NCBI GenBank assembly: GCA_009760885.1
Contig: CM019717.1
Span: 51,359,366-51,423,365, forward strand
Source of the DNA: Achatina immaculata
Lineage: Eukaryota > Mollusca > Gastropoda > Stylommatophora > Achatinidae
Length of the DNA: 64,000 nt
Reading direction: 5' to 3'
Shown here: one piece after another, positions 28,113 through 40,217 of the stretch
Layout of the letters: each line of letters opens with the position of its first letter
Position numbering within the stretch: the stretch's first letter is position 1
Program-made: the position numbers and the translations under genes
The notes under the pieces: model-generated
What the model was told of the DNA's origin: nothing
The model's database searches: none
What the model saw: the letters and a program-made list of their open reading frames with translations, nothing else

Positions 28113-28989
28113 TCTAAAGGTTCATATGTTCAGTGCAGCTTCTAAGTGACCTTTTTTATCCTTGCTATTCCATATATGTCTCTTCCTTCCCCCTGCCCTC
28201 TTCCTTCCTCCACTTTGTCACCTGTGTCCTCTGTTGGCTCAACACCTCACCTCCATCACATCAAAACAAACTTTGATGTCCCCCTTTTTTTTTTCTAACA
28301 TTTGCCAGTTTGTTTTGATTTTCTTTCTTCTTCCTTATGTAGTGAATTTGTTATCTTTTGCAAACTGTTTAACTGATCTCTATACATGAAATGACCGATG
28401 AATCTTCACAATCTGTTCTTAATAAAAGCGGTTATTGCAGATTTTCCTGTAAATTCAGTTGGGACTTTTATTACTTGTATTTCTGTCTTGGATTTTTATG
28501 GTCTTATCTTCTCGTCTTTATTTTTTTTTTTCCTAATCTCTGCTTCTTCTGTACTGTTTATATGAAGAGTTTTTTAAAAAAAGGCAGTGCATTTATTATT
28601 CTTTTCCTTAATGAAAATACTTACGCCTGCCCAATCAGTTTGGATCAATATGTTTACAATTAATGCAGTGCAGCTTTTTCATACAACTGCTTCTTAGAAT
28701 CTCCTTTGTTCTGCTCCTGAATGAAAGAAAACCAACAAAACCAATCTCTCAGTCTGATTATGATGAGCTTTTTTTAAATTAGATCTTTACCAAAATGACC
28801 AACTATTGAGAACTCAAAGTTTGCATATCATCAACCAAATACATTCTACCAACTGTATTCTTCTTCTTTTCTTTACAGTTTCATATGCTTAGTTACCCAG
28901 ACAAAGAGATGGGTTGCTTCTATGAATCCTATTAGCAAAAGTTCTTCATGCATGCCTCCAAGATATTAACAACAAAAGTTCTTCATGTA

Positions 28990-29215
28990 TGCCTCCATGG
29001 TCATCATCTATGCTCTCTTCCTTGGGTCAAATATGGGCTTTTAAGTCTCTGGAGAGTGTACAGGTTTGTAGGATGTGATCTCAAGTCTTGAGACCATTCT
29101 GGCATGTTCAGATTGGTGTTTGAGCAGCCTATGCATTAGGTGTTACTGGCTGATATGTCCTGTTTGAAGCCTGAAAAACTGTAGTTTACTGTATTCTGTT
29201 CAGTTTTATAGTGGG
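28990..29215 (-). mobile_element. Possible decayed LINE 3' end
   Basis: The minus strand reads FSGFKQDISAS and later NMPEWSQDL, faintly like a LINE C-terminus (RLRTGH..). It is degenerate and assigned only tentatively. A 24-base stretch, AAAGTTCTTCATGCATGCCT and following, is duplicated at about 28938 and 28975. Confidence 0.3.
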
Positions 29216-30470
29216 ATCTCTGGGTTTTCTGTCACTTGTTATTTGTCTCCAAGCACTTCACTAGTTAGTTTCAGTTAATTTTGTGATTATACACTTACAA
29301 GTGCAAATCGTGTGATAAAATTTCAAACAGTGACAATAAAACACTTAAATTTATGTTTAGCACATAGAACGTTCAATTTGCACTGAAAAAATACAGTAAT
29401 CCCCAGACATAGTATTTCTCAGCACCGGCTAAAGCGTGTACCATTGTCCAGGAGCTGCCCAGAAGATAATGAATGAATTTCAGTGACATTTACTTTAGTG
29501 ATCAAATGAACAAGCTGCATATGATCAATAGTCATATGGGACAGAGTGAAATCTGCAGTGTGTGATATCCATGCAAACAGAAAACATATCAATTTGGTCA
29601 CCTCTCAAAAGCAACAACTGAGACCAGTTGCAACAGGAGATTATTAATAAATAAGGTATTTTTAACAATGAGAAACAGAGTATTGCACTGCTATATACCA
29701 CTGATATTACTTCATGTTTGTGAGACCACAACAATAACAAAATGATGAAACTGAGCCATGAAACAACAAATATGTGGCTCTAGTGAATGATGCAAAACAT
29801 ACCCTGGATGACCACAAAGTAAATAAATAAGTTCCCATAAATTTGCAGAACAGTGAAAAACTAGATGAAAATCATAAGGAAAGGGCAGTCGAAATTCTTT
29901 AGAAATGTCATGAGAAGAAAGAAGTTTAAGAACCTGATAATAAACTGAAAGAAAAGTGAAAGATTGAGAGAAATGTATCTTAACGTCTGACAAAATGGAC
30001 GCCAAATGGACCTTTTTGGAAACACTAATGATAGCACAATATACAGAAACATGACAACCCCACGTAATAGAGCGTGAAAATTGGCATCATATTAATTAAA
30101 AAAACAAAACAAAAAAAACAAAACTGCAAGTCTGGTTAACCTGCTGGCGTGGAAAAGACAGGAGGGAATGCTTAAACGGTCTTCACCGGACAACCTTAAC
30201 CTGTTGACAAACCGAAACTTATGTCTTCGTACTGTGCAGTTTCTGCTCATATAATTAACTGTTTTCTGATTTTACATCCAAAGCCACTACTAAAACTAAG
30301 GTACTTCATAAATATGACCGTTAATTCAAAATACCAGAGCATAACATAAATATCCCTCTGCTGGTAGAATATTATTATTCCAGGAAAAGTCTAACGTCTG
30401 ACCAATGAGCTTCTTTACATCTAGAGTTATCTGTTCCTACCGGCGCCTACGTTAAACCTTTCCCACTGGG
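29216..30470. other. Intergenic, no gene recognised
   Basis: Only short chance frames. The part 30110-30470 has more CG than its surroundings and could contain the unplaced ARH3 promoter or first exon, but no defining motif is seen. Confidence 0.4.
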
Positions 30471-30477
30471 CTCTGGA

Positions 30478-30645
30478 AAGATACATTATGGGAAAAAGAA
30501 AGAGGAAGACCAAGGCGAAAATGGCTGCAATACATCGTTGATGATCTGCAATTGGATGCAGCAGGGCATCTTGCTTACAACAGATAGGCCTACAGGAGAG
30601 CTTTTAGGGAGCCAAAGTTCCACAAGGGACATGCAAATGATTGAC
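30478..30645 (+). mobile_element. RTE-D 3' fragment
   Basis: Same 3' block as 17020 and 62390 (TTATGGGAAAAAGAAAGAGG through GGACATGCAAATGATTGAC). Both sides carry GGCTCTG, a possible short target duplication (about 30471 and 30651). Bases 30646-31800 hold no recognisable gene. Confidence 0.85.
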
Positions 30646-31815
30646 TGACTTGGCTCTGAATGGTTAAGATTTATATACTTAAAACTGATATTGGCTTTAG
30701 GTTCTATATTTTATGAATATCCCTGATTTTCTTTTCGTTAAGATTATGTGGACAGATTGTGTCTATTGGCACAAAGTACCGAAACTAGAGGCTTTTCGTT
30801 TTCGTTAAAGACCCATTATGTAAATTAGTTTTTTTTTCATTTAAAAATTTTCTATTGCATTCATAATTGTTGGTGATGGAAATACTTTGACGTACAAGAA
30901 TGAGAATAAATGTGACGCCTGATAAAGTGTGCTTAGTTTTGCTGTTGGTGTATAAATACTGATTCTCAAATATCGTGAACCACACTCGCAGTGGGAAAAG
31001 ACACTGAAAAGCTTCATTTCTCGCCCATGTTTGCGACAAATTAGTCATTTTACATATCACGTTTGATCACGTCTTTGCGAATTTTATAATTTAATCTGAT
31101 ATTCGAACTCCAAGATTGTGGAATATTTTCACACTGATGCTATTGCTGTGTCTTCGGATATTAGGCACCTAGTTTTTAAAAAAAATTACATTCTTTCTCC
31201 AGTCATTTTGACGGGTTACAGACAAGGATTTTGACGGGTCACAGACAAGGATTCCTCAACCCCACCCCGAGCATAATCTGCCGCCCCGCCCAGTTCTCAA
31301 ACTAACATTTAATATTTTAAATCCGATTGTGTTTAAAGCTTCATCATGTCCAACCAGTAATTTTAAATAACACTAATAGCAATTTATAAATTAATGAAAA
31401 AAAAATCATAAGATACACTATAAATTTATTATAAAGTGAATGAATTTACATGAGTACGTACGTTTATTATTTACATCGTTATGATGCTCATCGCATACAA
31501 CAGAAAGAATAACTTTTAAAGCCACAATTTTAGCACATGTCTTCAAGTTATTTGGACTTCCACTGTTTCAAGTAAATATCTAGCTTTTGAAAAGAAAATT
31601 TCCTTGCTTTCATATTCGCAAAATCGGAAAGAGGTCAATACAGTCTAGTCTTTATAGGGCTTGTTCAGGCCACATCCCCAACGCCCCCATCCCTCCCTTA
31701 TGTATTATTTGCACAATGCCCTGTTAAACTAGGACACGGATTATACAACTAAACACTTCAGCTAGCAAACCAGTTTATTTAACAATATGAAGGAGTATAT
31801 TTATACTCACTTACA

Positions 31816-32530
31816 CTAAAGAAGCCGTGGAGAAGAACAGACAGAACTACAAAAATAAGATTTTTAAGGGCATGCATCTTTCCCATCGCAACATATGCCT
31901 GTGAGATCTGGACACTTAACAAAACAGCTGAGAAACATATAAATGCCTTTGAATGTAAATGCTACAGAGGAGTCCTTCAAATATATCCATACTACAAGAA
32001 CTTAATACTGGAGGTTGACTAGTAAAGATTAAACAGAGAAAACTTAAATATTTTGGACATATTAAACGTCATGATAATTTAGAGAAGACCGTCTTGGAAG
32101 GGTACATAACTGGAAAAAGAAAGAGGAAGACCAAGGCGAAGATGGCTGCAAGACATCGTTGATGATCTGAGAATGGATGCATCAGCAGCAGGCCATCTTG
32201 CTTATAACCGAGATGCCTTCATGAGTGGGTGTCTGAGTGGCGAAGTGGTTAGTGCACTGGTCTCTCATGGCGAAGGTCGGGAGTTCGAATCCGGCCGGCG
32301 GCACCCCAGTCACCCAGCTGTAGAAATGGGTACCCGACTTCTTCTGGAGTTGGGGAAGGAAAGGCAGCCAGGCGTGATACTGACCATATCACCCTCTAGT
32401 GTGCTGACAGGTCAAGGAAAATATGGGCACTAACACCATATCCCTATGTGCCTCTAAGGCACGAAAGGGTTACCTTTGCTTTGCTTGCTGTTAGGTAGCT
32501 AAAGTTCCGCAAGGGACGTGCAAATGACCG
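31816..32530 (+). mobile_element. RTE-D 3' fragment, interrupted by a SINE
   Basis: Begins GAGAAGAACAGACAGAACTAC, as does the copy at 62414, and runs through the C-terminal coding region. It is broken by the SINE at 32229-32486 and resumes with GCTAAAGTTCCGCAAGGGAC to 32530. The AATG tail has decayed. Confidence 0.88.
32229..32486 (+). mobile_element. tRNA-derived SINE, complete-looking copy
   Basis: The tRNA-like head has A-box TGAGTGGCGAAGTGG (about 32234) and B-box GAGTTCGAATCC (about 32281), and a body shared with 27415-27600, 57215-57350 and 58798-58855. The 3' end is a T-rich CTTTGCTTTGCTT. It is nested in an RTE-D copy. RNA polymerase III transcription from the internal boxes would be expected for the family. 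Confidence 0.85.
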
Positions 32531-32689
32531 AACGACACCGTGTTTTGTTACTTTATTGTATGAAAGCTTCGTTGTTTACTATTTACAAAAATTTGTCTCT
32601 AACTCAGCTACTACGCTAGTTTCTCAACTTTTAATGTGATGGATGAATTTCGTGTGGGAATAAAAGTTTCTCAATATCAGGATGAAAGG

Positions 32690-33040
32690 TCCTAAGAAAG
32701 AAAGTATTACAGCCCCCATCTGCTGTTTCGTTTTCCCTCAACCACCCCCACCCCCCACTGACCCTTTTTCTTTCATCGCCCCCGCCCCTTTCCAACGCCT
32801 ATTGGGGGCGTTATCGCCCATTCTGGAAAACACAAGTATAGTCTAATTAATTTGTCATTAATTTCATGCTCCATTGAAATTGTGGCAAGTTCTTCCAATC
32901 TAGTTTTGGCCATTGTTGAGCGTAAATAAGTTTACTACCAACATTAATTTAATTTCAGACATAGTGCATTATAACAAAACATCATGAACATTTCAAATCT
33001 CCGACTTAAGGGCATGTGTTTCAGCTTAATGTCTTGCCAT
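32690..33040 (-). mobile_element. hAT-like transposon remnant (C-terminal dimerisation end and terminus)
   Basis: The minus strand about 32845-32915 reads MAKTRLEELATISMEHEIND, like the C-terminal dimerisation helix of hAT transposases. Below it, 32690-32835 is C-rich on the plus strand and resembles hAT ends (on the minus strand TTTTCCAGAATGGGCGATAA). Upstream text is too decayed to read. Confidence 0.5.
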
Positions 33041-33044
33041 TTTG

Positions 33045-33240
33045 TCCGCTAATTCATTCATTCATTTATAAGTCCCTTGGGGAACTTTGTTATTAATTTC
33101 ATGCTCCACTGAATAGCAATTCATTTGAAGGCCTCTTGGTTGTAAGCAAGAAGCCCTGCTGCTGGTGCATCCAACAATGTCTTGCTGGCATCTTTGCCTT
33201 GGTCCTCTTTTCTTTCCCATTATATATGAGTAAGCGGGCT
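33045..33240 (-). mobile_element. RTE-D 3' fragment with a short hAT-derived insert
   Basis: The family D end (TTCATTCATTCATTTATAAG...CCTCTTGGTTGTAAGCAAG) is interrupted at about 33088-33120 by a stretch nearly identical to 32849-32880 (ATTAATTTCATGCTCCA). That stretch encodes SVEHEIN, as in the hAT end next door. Confidence 0.75.
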
Positions 33241-33279
33241 CAATAATGAACGAAAATCGCATTATTGAAATTTTTTTTT

Positions 33280-33366
33280 GCAGTTCATCCCATTTTCCAT
33301 ATTTCTGCTGAGCACCCCACCCCATGTAAATGCGCCTATTGCACTATTGGTAGAGCTGGCCCTGTT
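33280..33366 (-). mobile_element. hAT-like terminal fragment
   Basis: The minus strand reads CAGGGCCAGCTCTACC followed by GCAATAGGCGC, which resembles the ends of many hAT elements (CAGGGCCGGCTCT...). No transposase accompanies it. Confidence 0.45.
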
Positions 33367-33369
33367 AAT

Positions 33370-34945
33370 TGCATGGGTTATTATTAGATATTTCTCTAGT
33401 ATGGATGTAACAAGAGGTCCCTGCCTTAAAACTGGAGAAAGTAATGATAAGATGGCAGGAAAAGCAAGCAAAGCGAAAGTTTTTGTTTTGTGTTTGAAGA
33501 AGGTACGAATTGAAATATCTCGTTTTTTTTTCTTCTTTTACTACAGCACACCTTTTCCTTGTCATGTTATCATTAAAGTTGCTTTTGAAACCATCTACTT
33601 TGTTACTTATTAGTTAGCTGGTTAATATCACCACAACAGTTATGTTGCTTTAAAGATATTTCTTTCATCTTAATGTAGCACGGAAGATTCTACAACGGGC
33701 GGACTAGTCAACAGCCCTCCCATAAATAAACCACAGAAATGAGTAATTGCAGGGTTAGGTACACCTGACTGCACTGTACATGCAACTGTTGGTAAATGAA
33801 CAAAAAATAAATATCATGTGAACCAGTCCAACAAATCAGGGACTTGGCATGAGCAGACAAAAAACAATTGCTGCTCTGTTATAAGCAGATATGGCTTTAC
33901 CAGCATCAGAAACTAGCAGTTTTCAGCCAGTCTAGTCCTGGTTAAGTTGACATAAATGATGGAAGTATAACAACCAGGAATGCTAAATGTGGCTAACAAA
34001 TGAAATAATGTTCAGTTTATATTTCTCACACATATATCTGGCATGGTCATACATGACTTTTTTTGGCCAGTCTTTTCCATCAAATGCTTCTGAACAACAT
34101 CATAACAGCAAGGAAGGCTTTTAAGTTGTGAACATGAATGTCCACTAGTATCTTCAGCCTTGCTTAAGCAGTTATAAACCAACGACACACGGATCTCTGA
34201 GAGTCATGACCTTGAGAATATTATACAACAAATAAAATGACTGAAGATTTGAAGTTTCAGATAAAAGTTATAAAGGGGAGCAACACTACATCAGATAACT
34301 ATAATAAACTTGTGCCAGTTACATGCTTTCATAAACACATTTGGAACAATATCTCTCCTCCTTAAAATTTCATTTACATAACACCAGTATAGAAGAACTA
34401 TTTTATATTACCCCAAGGTGAGCAAGCTCAAGCACAATAAATATAAAAATATTATGACTGGCTAAAAAAAAACAACAATGGTCTTTTTAAAGGTTACAGT
34501 TTAATAAAAACTTTTACTCACATCACTTCAGGTATATCCTCGGAACTAAAAAAAAACAAAACAAAACAGAACTTCCTACTGCTTCATCTTCACTGACTGA
34601 AAATATACTATACAAGTGAATGTTATGAAGGAATGGGTCCCACATTCCAGAGCAACAAAATCCTAGTTAACTAAGTTGAAAGCTGACAATGGATGCCTGA
34701 GTTTCACTTAGAAATGAAACTCATCACTCCAATGTATGAGTACCCTTAACCAACATGTGGTCCTTGTACTGTATACTCAGAATTAACATTATCTAGAAGC
34801 AGGACAACTACATCTACAGCTGTAATACTAAATTCAGAGAGCCACAATTAAAAACAAACCAGTGGTCTGATCTCAGTGTCATCTTCCATAGGATAAATAT
34901 TTTAAAAATATTTAAGTCTAGTAAATCCCATTTAAGTACTGTAAC
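33370..34945. other. Intergenic, no gene recognised
   Basis: AT-rich sequence with chance frames only. Confidence 0.5.
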
Positions 34946-34949
34946 CAGA

Positions 34950-35190
34950 TAATAATATTAAGTATCAACCAATGCAGCACTGGTATAATGGACCATGAAC
35001 CACAGCATTAGAATATTAAGCTATCAGTCAATGCAGCACTGGGATATTCAGCCATCAGCCAACTCAGCACTAGAATACCAAGCCATCAGCCAACTCAGCA
35101 TTAGAATACCAAGCCACCAGCCAAAGCAGTATGATATTGAGCCATCAGTCAAAGCAGCATTCTGATACTGAGCCATCAACAAAAGCACTA
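34950..35190. repeat. Degenerate tandem repeat, unit about 30 bp, about 8 copies
   Basis: Units such as GCCATCAGCCAACTCAGCAC followed by TAGAATACCAA recur, with the early copies more diverged. Confidence 0.75.
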
Positions 35191-35199
35191 GTAAAAATG

Positions 35200-37700
35200 T
35201 AAACTGCCTCATCACACTTACTTTACTTACACACTTACTGCCAAAACTATGAACAACAAAATAACTCACAATGAAGTGCAGAAATACAAGTTTCTTTAAA
35301 CATAGCCAGGTACTTGATACAAAGACAAAGAAGGGACAAATCTACAACCTTCCACCAGCATTGCATTCTTATGGAAGGGCAGCAGAACCAGTTTTATAGA
35401 GAGGGAAATGCACAATCCAACATAAGTATTAAATATACACACACAGATGTTCAGTCTGTTAAGAACATTTAAAATGAAGCAAAACAGACCCCTGTCAGAT
35501 ACCAGTACTCAAAACAAAAGGAAAAAAAAGTAAGTATAATTTTCACAAAATTACTTCATTATCATGCAGCCCAAATAGCTCACGAGGAAAATTATGTTGC
35601 TGCAGGTAACGACAAATAAAGATCAAATTTTATGATTGTAGAAAAAAAAAATTAAATTCTCAGTTCTGAAAAAATAAGCTAGGAATGTTTTTTAAAAATG
35701 AAACTACATGCATCTATATGTTGCAGCAATTCCCCATCTAATCAAAAGCTCAGAATAAATCAGAAACCTTTTGTACAACAACTTCTGAGTGTACCAAAGC
35801 AGCCTGGTTAAACAACAACAAAAAAAAGAAGTATATTTAAGAGTTTGGCTTTGACTTCACATTCTGAATAAACAAAATTTCATTTCTGTGTCTGCATCCA
35901 CTAAATAAGATGCACAAACATAATGATGTTTGTTTCAAACATAATTAAACCTTTCACTGATTCTAAGCAAACTTTCTTCTTCTTCTTCCTCAGATTTCTG
36001 AACCATTAAGGCTCACTATTGCAGATAGAGTTTGCTTCCATTCCATGTTGAGACTCTTGTGTCTGTTCTGTGACACTAATCTTTTTTTACAGAGATGGGG
36101 TTGTTAGCAACATGGAGGACTTCACCAGTTAAATAACACGCTAGAAAAATGTTACAGGCTTCAAAATTTTTTTAAAAAAAAAAAAACTATACTTTTAACA
36201 CAATACAGTGCATATTAAGAATAATTAGAGACAGTAATATATTACAGTTCACTGAATAGTAGATCATATACAACTGGCACACAAGTTTTTGCCACAGAAG
36301 AAACCATAACAAATGCTGTCTCAGAAGATAATTCTGAGTTCACATCTATGACTGTATTCTAGATCTTGTCTAACATTTTGAGCCTTACAAATCAATCAGA
36401 AAATCTCAAATTTATGCACTTTCTTTAGTGTTTCAGCTGAAAGAAACATATATACAAAAATATAACCTCAGACATCATACCAATACATTATCTGAAAATA
36501 AAAACTGAAACAAAAACATACAAAGCAGCTGGTACACAGGCGCACTGGGCTAACATGTAGAACTGTTTCAAAGCTTTGTTCTCTGAAACTGTCTGCTGTA
36601 AAACTCTTTCTCATGGTTCTTGCCGACAGGCATGTACTTCCATAACTTTCAATTCCTCATGCATCTCAACAGGCTTGTCACTGACACATGTGTGAAACAG
36701 TGCAATACTACTCATTAACCTCGGACAGATGTATTAAGAGTAGAAAGAACCGTCTACCAAACTCTTAGAGGCATCAAAATTTGAAAATTTACACACAAAA
36801 AAAAAAGTTAAAATGACAAGTTCCATAGCTGAAGAAGAAATTTATGATGAAGAACAATATCAGGACTGAAGAGCTAAAAGCAGCAGGCAATCTACTGCAT
36901 GCATACACACACTCATGCATGCACACTTTTTAATGCAACAGGACTGAGTTGAAATTCTTAAAACTAAACTGAATGACTCTGAATTTCTCAAGCACAATAA
37001 AATTAAATGTTGGACTGTTAGCAGTGTCTTCAGTGAATTAACGCAAGAGCTACTGCATATATAAAACACTGGAATTTTAACTAAACAAGTGAAAGAGAAA
37101 TAGCATCTAGTCAGAGCTGGTTCCATCAAGGTCAGCAAATCATTGTTAATCAAGACCTATCTGATTTCCTGTAGTGCTTCTGGTAACAGGCAGTTTCCAC
37201 ACTACAAGCCTAAGGTTTGATACATATTTCAGTAAAACTATGCTTGTTTTTTTAGCTTAACCCTGGGGAGTAGAGAAGGCTACCCATCAACACATCTCTA
37301 GTTCACTCTGATTTCACAGCTCCAGGGGCATTCTACAATAATCTCCCAAAAATAGACCCAAAAAAAGTTCTCATTATTTTATGTACTGATTTTAGCATTG
37401 TTTATTCATCTATTTCTCAAATAACTTGTAAACTTATTATATACTAATTTTATCATTGTTCTATAAACCCATATTTTCTGTATTTTATATATCTACTTTT
37501 TAATGTATTGATTTTATTCTTATTTTAAAATCTAATTTTTTTAACCAATTTTATACTTACTAATACCCTCATTTTACATTTTAAAGAAATGTTTAGTGAA
37601 GGCAGGTATTCAAGATCTCCCATGTTGAGTTTTTGGCACACATGAAAGGATTCTTGCATTTAATAACATTGAATTTACTGGACTGACAAAGTGTCTTGAC
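35200..37700. other. Intergenic / 3' flank of the shugoshin-like gene
   Basis: No gene recognised. On the minus strand an AATAAA near 37706 lies about 175 bases past the shugoshin-like stop codon and could be its polyadenylation signal. Confidence 0.4.
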
Positions 37701-37881
37701 AGACTTTTATTTTACTGTCTCTGTTGAACAAAAAAATATTTCCAGCATATACTGTTTCACCCAGTTTTCACAAATGAAGCTGCTTACCAGGACATCCATT
37801 TTAGCTTCACTCTGTCAGAAAAATCTCTGCATGCTTTACTTAGTTCACAAGATCTTCACTTGCTGGATCATCTTACTTAAA

Positions 37882-40217
37882 CTAATCACCACTTCCAGTC
37901 TTTCGGTCTTTAAATCCTTTACTTCCCTCTGGCCTTTCTGTTCTGCTTGCTGGGTGTTCATTAAACCCCAGGATGTTATCCGAACCATTTCTGAGTTCTT
38001 CGCGCCGAGGCACACACATGCTTCTAGCTTTCTTTGTTCTGTTCTGCACATCTGAAATGACACCGTTTACGCCTTGTAACTTTGATTCGGCTCCTGCTCG
38101 TATGCTGCTTCCATTGTAAGCCCCTCTCTCCTCAGTTCCACCACCTGTAACATTAAGACCTACTCCATGTTGTAGAACTTCCTGACTGGTTTGCAAATTG
38201 ACAACATTCAAGACAGAAACAGTGGAAGCAACAGAAGAAGCTTGATATTTGATTTCATCCATCAAGTTCAGAGTATCACAAGAATCTTTCAACAGTTCAA
38301 CATCTGAATTAGCTGAATCTGCATTCAGTCTTGTCACTCTTTCTTCACTCAGTCTTCTAACTTTAAACTCACAAGCAGGAACTGAATGAAACAACATACT
38401 GCTTCTTTCATTTGGAAGACCACTGCTATGCTGCCTTTCACATTCCTTTAATTGTTTTAGACCATTTGTTTTCAAAACAGTATTTTCTGTATTGGTTCTC
38501 ATTGGTTTAACAGAGGCAGAGTGAGCCTCTCTTGTCTCCTGTTGTCTGTTTAATTCCTTCTGTGTGCCTACTGCATCTGAATTCAAATGACTGTTTTTTG
38601 CAGGTCCTTCACTTTTGCCACCTGGAGATGCCCACTCTTCATTGCTGTTTGCCACAGGTCTTAAAACCTGAATATTAGTTTCAGATGTTATACTAACAAA
38701 CTGCTCTTGTGCCTTGAGAAGCTGATTTGTCCTGACAACACTTGCTTGGTTTTCCAGACATGAATCAGCCAGTTTCTTTCCACTCATTGTATGTGCTCCA
38801 GTGTCCCCCTTACGAGCATCATATTCATTCAGCTTCCAGCTATGTGTGTCAGATCCTGTCTGAGGACATAACTCTGCTGTGGTAAAACTACCAATAACAG
38901 GGTCTTCAAATGTCAAGTCACTGGCCTGTAAATCATGATTCTCCTCTTCAGTGGTATTGTTTCCTACCTGTGACACACTTTTTATAATTCTTTTTGTGTT
39001 TCTTGCACGAGGGTAGTTTTTGTTTGGAGACATGGGTGGCAATGAGCTGAATTTGTCCACAACCTTTTCTACCATTTGTGTCACTTTTTGTCTTTTAGCA
39101 TTAGGAGATTTCTCACAAAAATCAAATTTGGGCTGTGCTTTTAGGAGAGGTGAATCTTCCATCACGTTCAACAACTGCTTTCTGATTTTTGGACTGGCTT
39201 CTGAATCAATGACCAGAACATTCCTGGTTGTTCCATCATGTTCCATCTTTCTAATGGCTGACTGGCCTGATCTGGCAAATCTCATGGTGCCTGTATCAGG
39301 AATCTTTTCATCTCTTTCACACAGGGACTGCTCACCTTGTTCAAGGCTGTTATGGTCACATATTCTTGTCAACTCAGTTTCTGTTTCATCTGCATCTGTG
39401 ATGCTGCCTTCTGGCATACCTTCCTCTAATCGTCCAAAATGCTCTTGCACACCTCCAGTTTTTACAAGGTGTGCAATTTCAAGTGGCTCAAAAACTGGAT
39501 GCTGTTCTACTGTTCTTAAGCGCTGAACTGTTGTAATATAACTTAATTTGTTGTCTGAAGCTGGCAGCTTGTGTAAAGGCGTGAAAGACAAATCAGATTC
39601 ATTGGATAAATTCTGCTTTTTATTTTCAGCTTTTACCCAGCATTTTGTAGAATTTTTTCTAACTTTTGATGATGGTGTGAGCAACTGTGTGTTTTTCTTC
39701 TTGTTGGTCCTAGAAACAGGCTTTCTGTGAAGAAATATTTTAGCTGATGTTTGCTTTCCTGTATTTTCTGATGTCTGCGAATTCAGTTTTTTCTGTGGAA
39801 TGGGTGATCTGGTCTTTGACTTGACAATCAATTGGTTATGTTTCTTTGTCTGTACCATATCCACATAAGATATGACTTGCGAAGCTTCTGGCTTACAAGC
39901 AAATTTTTCAGGACTGTGAGCTTCCATCCACTCACATTTATCATCATGACAATCAATTTCTAAAAACTGAGGCATTACAATATCAGAGATAACACCACCA
40001 TCAGGAAGGCTATTGGAGGTTACGATGAAAGTTTGTTTTTTCATTTTCTCCGCCACTTCTGCACCCATTCTTTTTCTTAAATTTGCTGCTGGTTTTCCCA
40101 CTAGTTTACTGTCTAGTAATTCTTGCTCTCTGGCCCACTTGAAATCAGGCACAGGTGATTTTGGTGATGGATTCTGTTTACATGTCAGGACAGAAGTTGA
40201 AGAAGTACTCCTTGACC
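37882..40217 (-). CDS. Shugoshin-like exon 5 (long terminal exon)
   Basis: The acceptor TTTCCCCAG|GG opens a 2336-nt exon open for about 778 codons to TAG at 37882-37884. The length of this frame alone shows it is real coding sequence. The content is low-complexity, rich in Ser, Thr, Lys and Glu, with many SP/TP pairs (for example KNPSPKSP-like starts and LPPMSPNKN) that could be kinase sites. No folded domain is seen. Confidence 0.85.

Noticed and set aside
31210..31320. C-rich stretch considered as the other end of the hAT remnant
   Set aside because: Its resemblance to the end at 32690-32835 is too weak to define an inverted terminal pair.
39020..39526. 168-codon plus-strand frame
   Set aside because: It is antisense to the long exon of the shugoshin-like gene, with no sign of its own.
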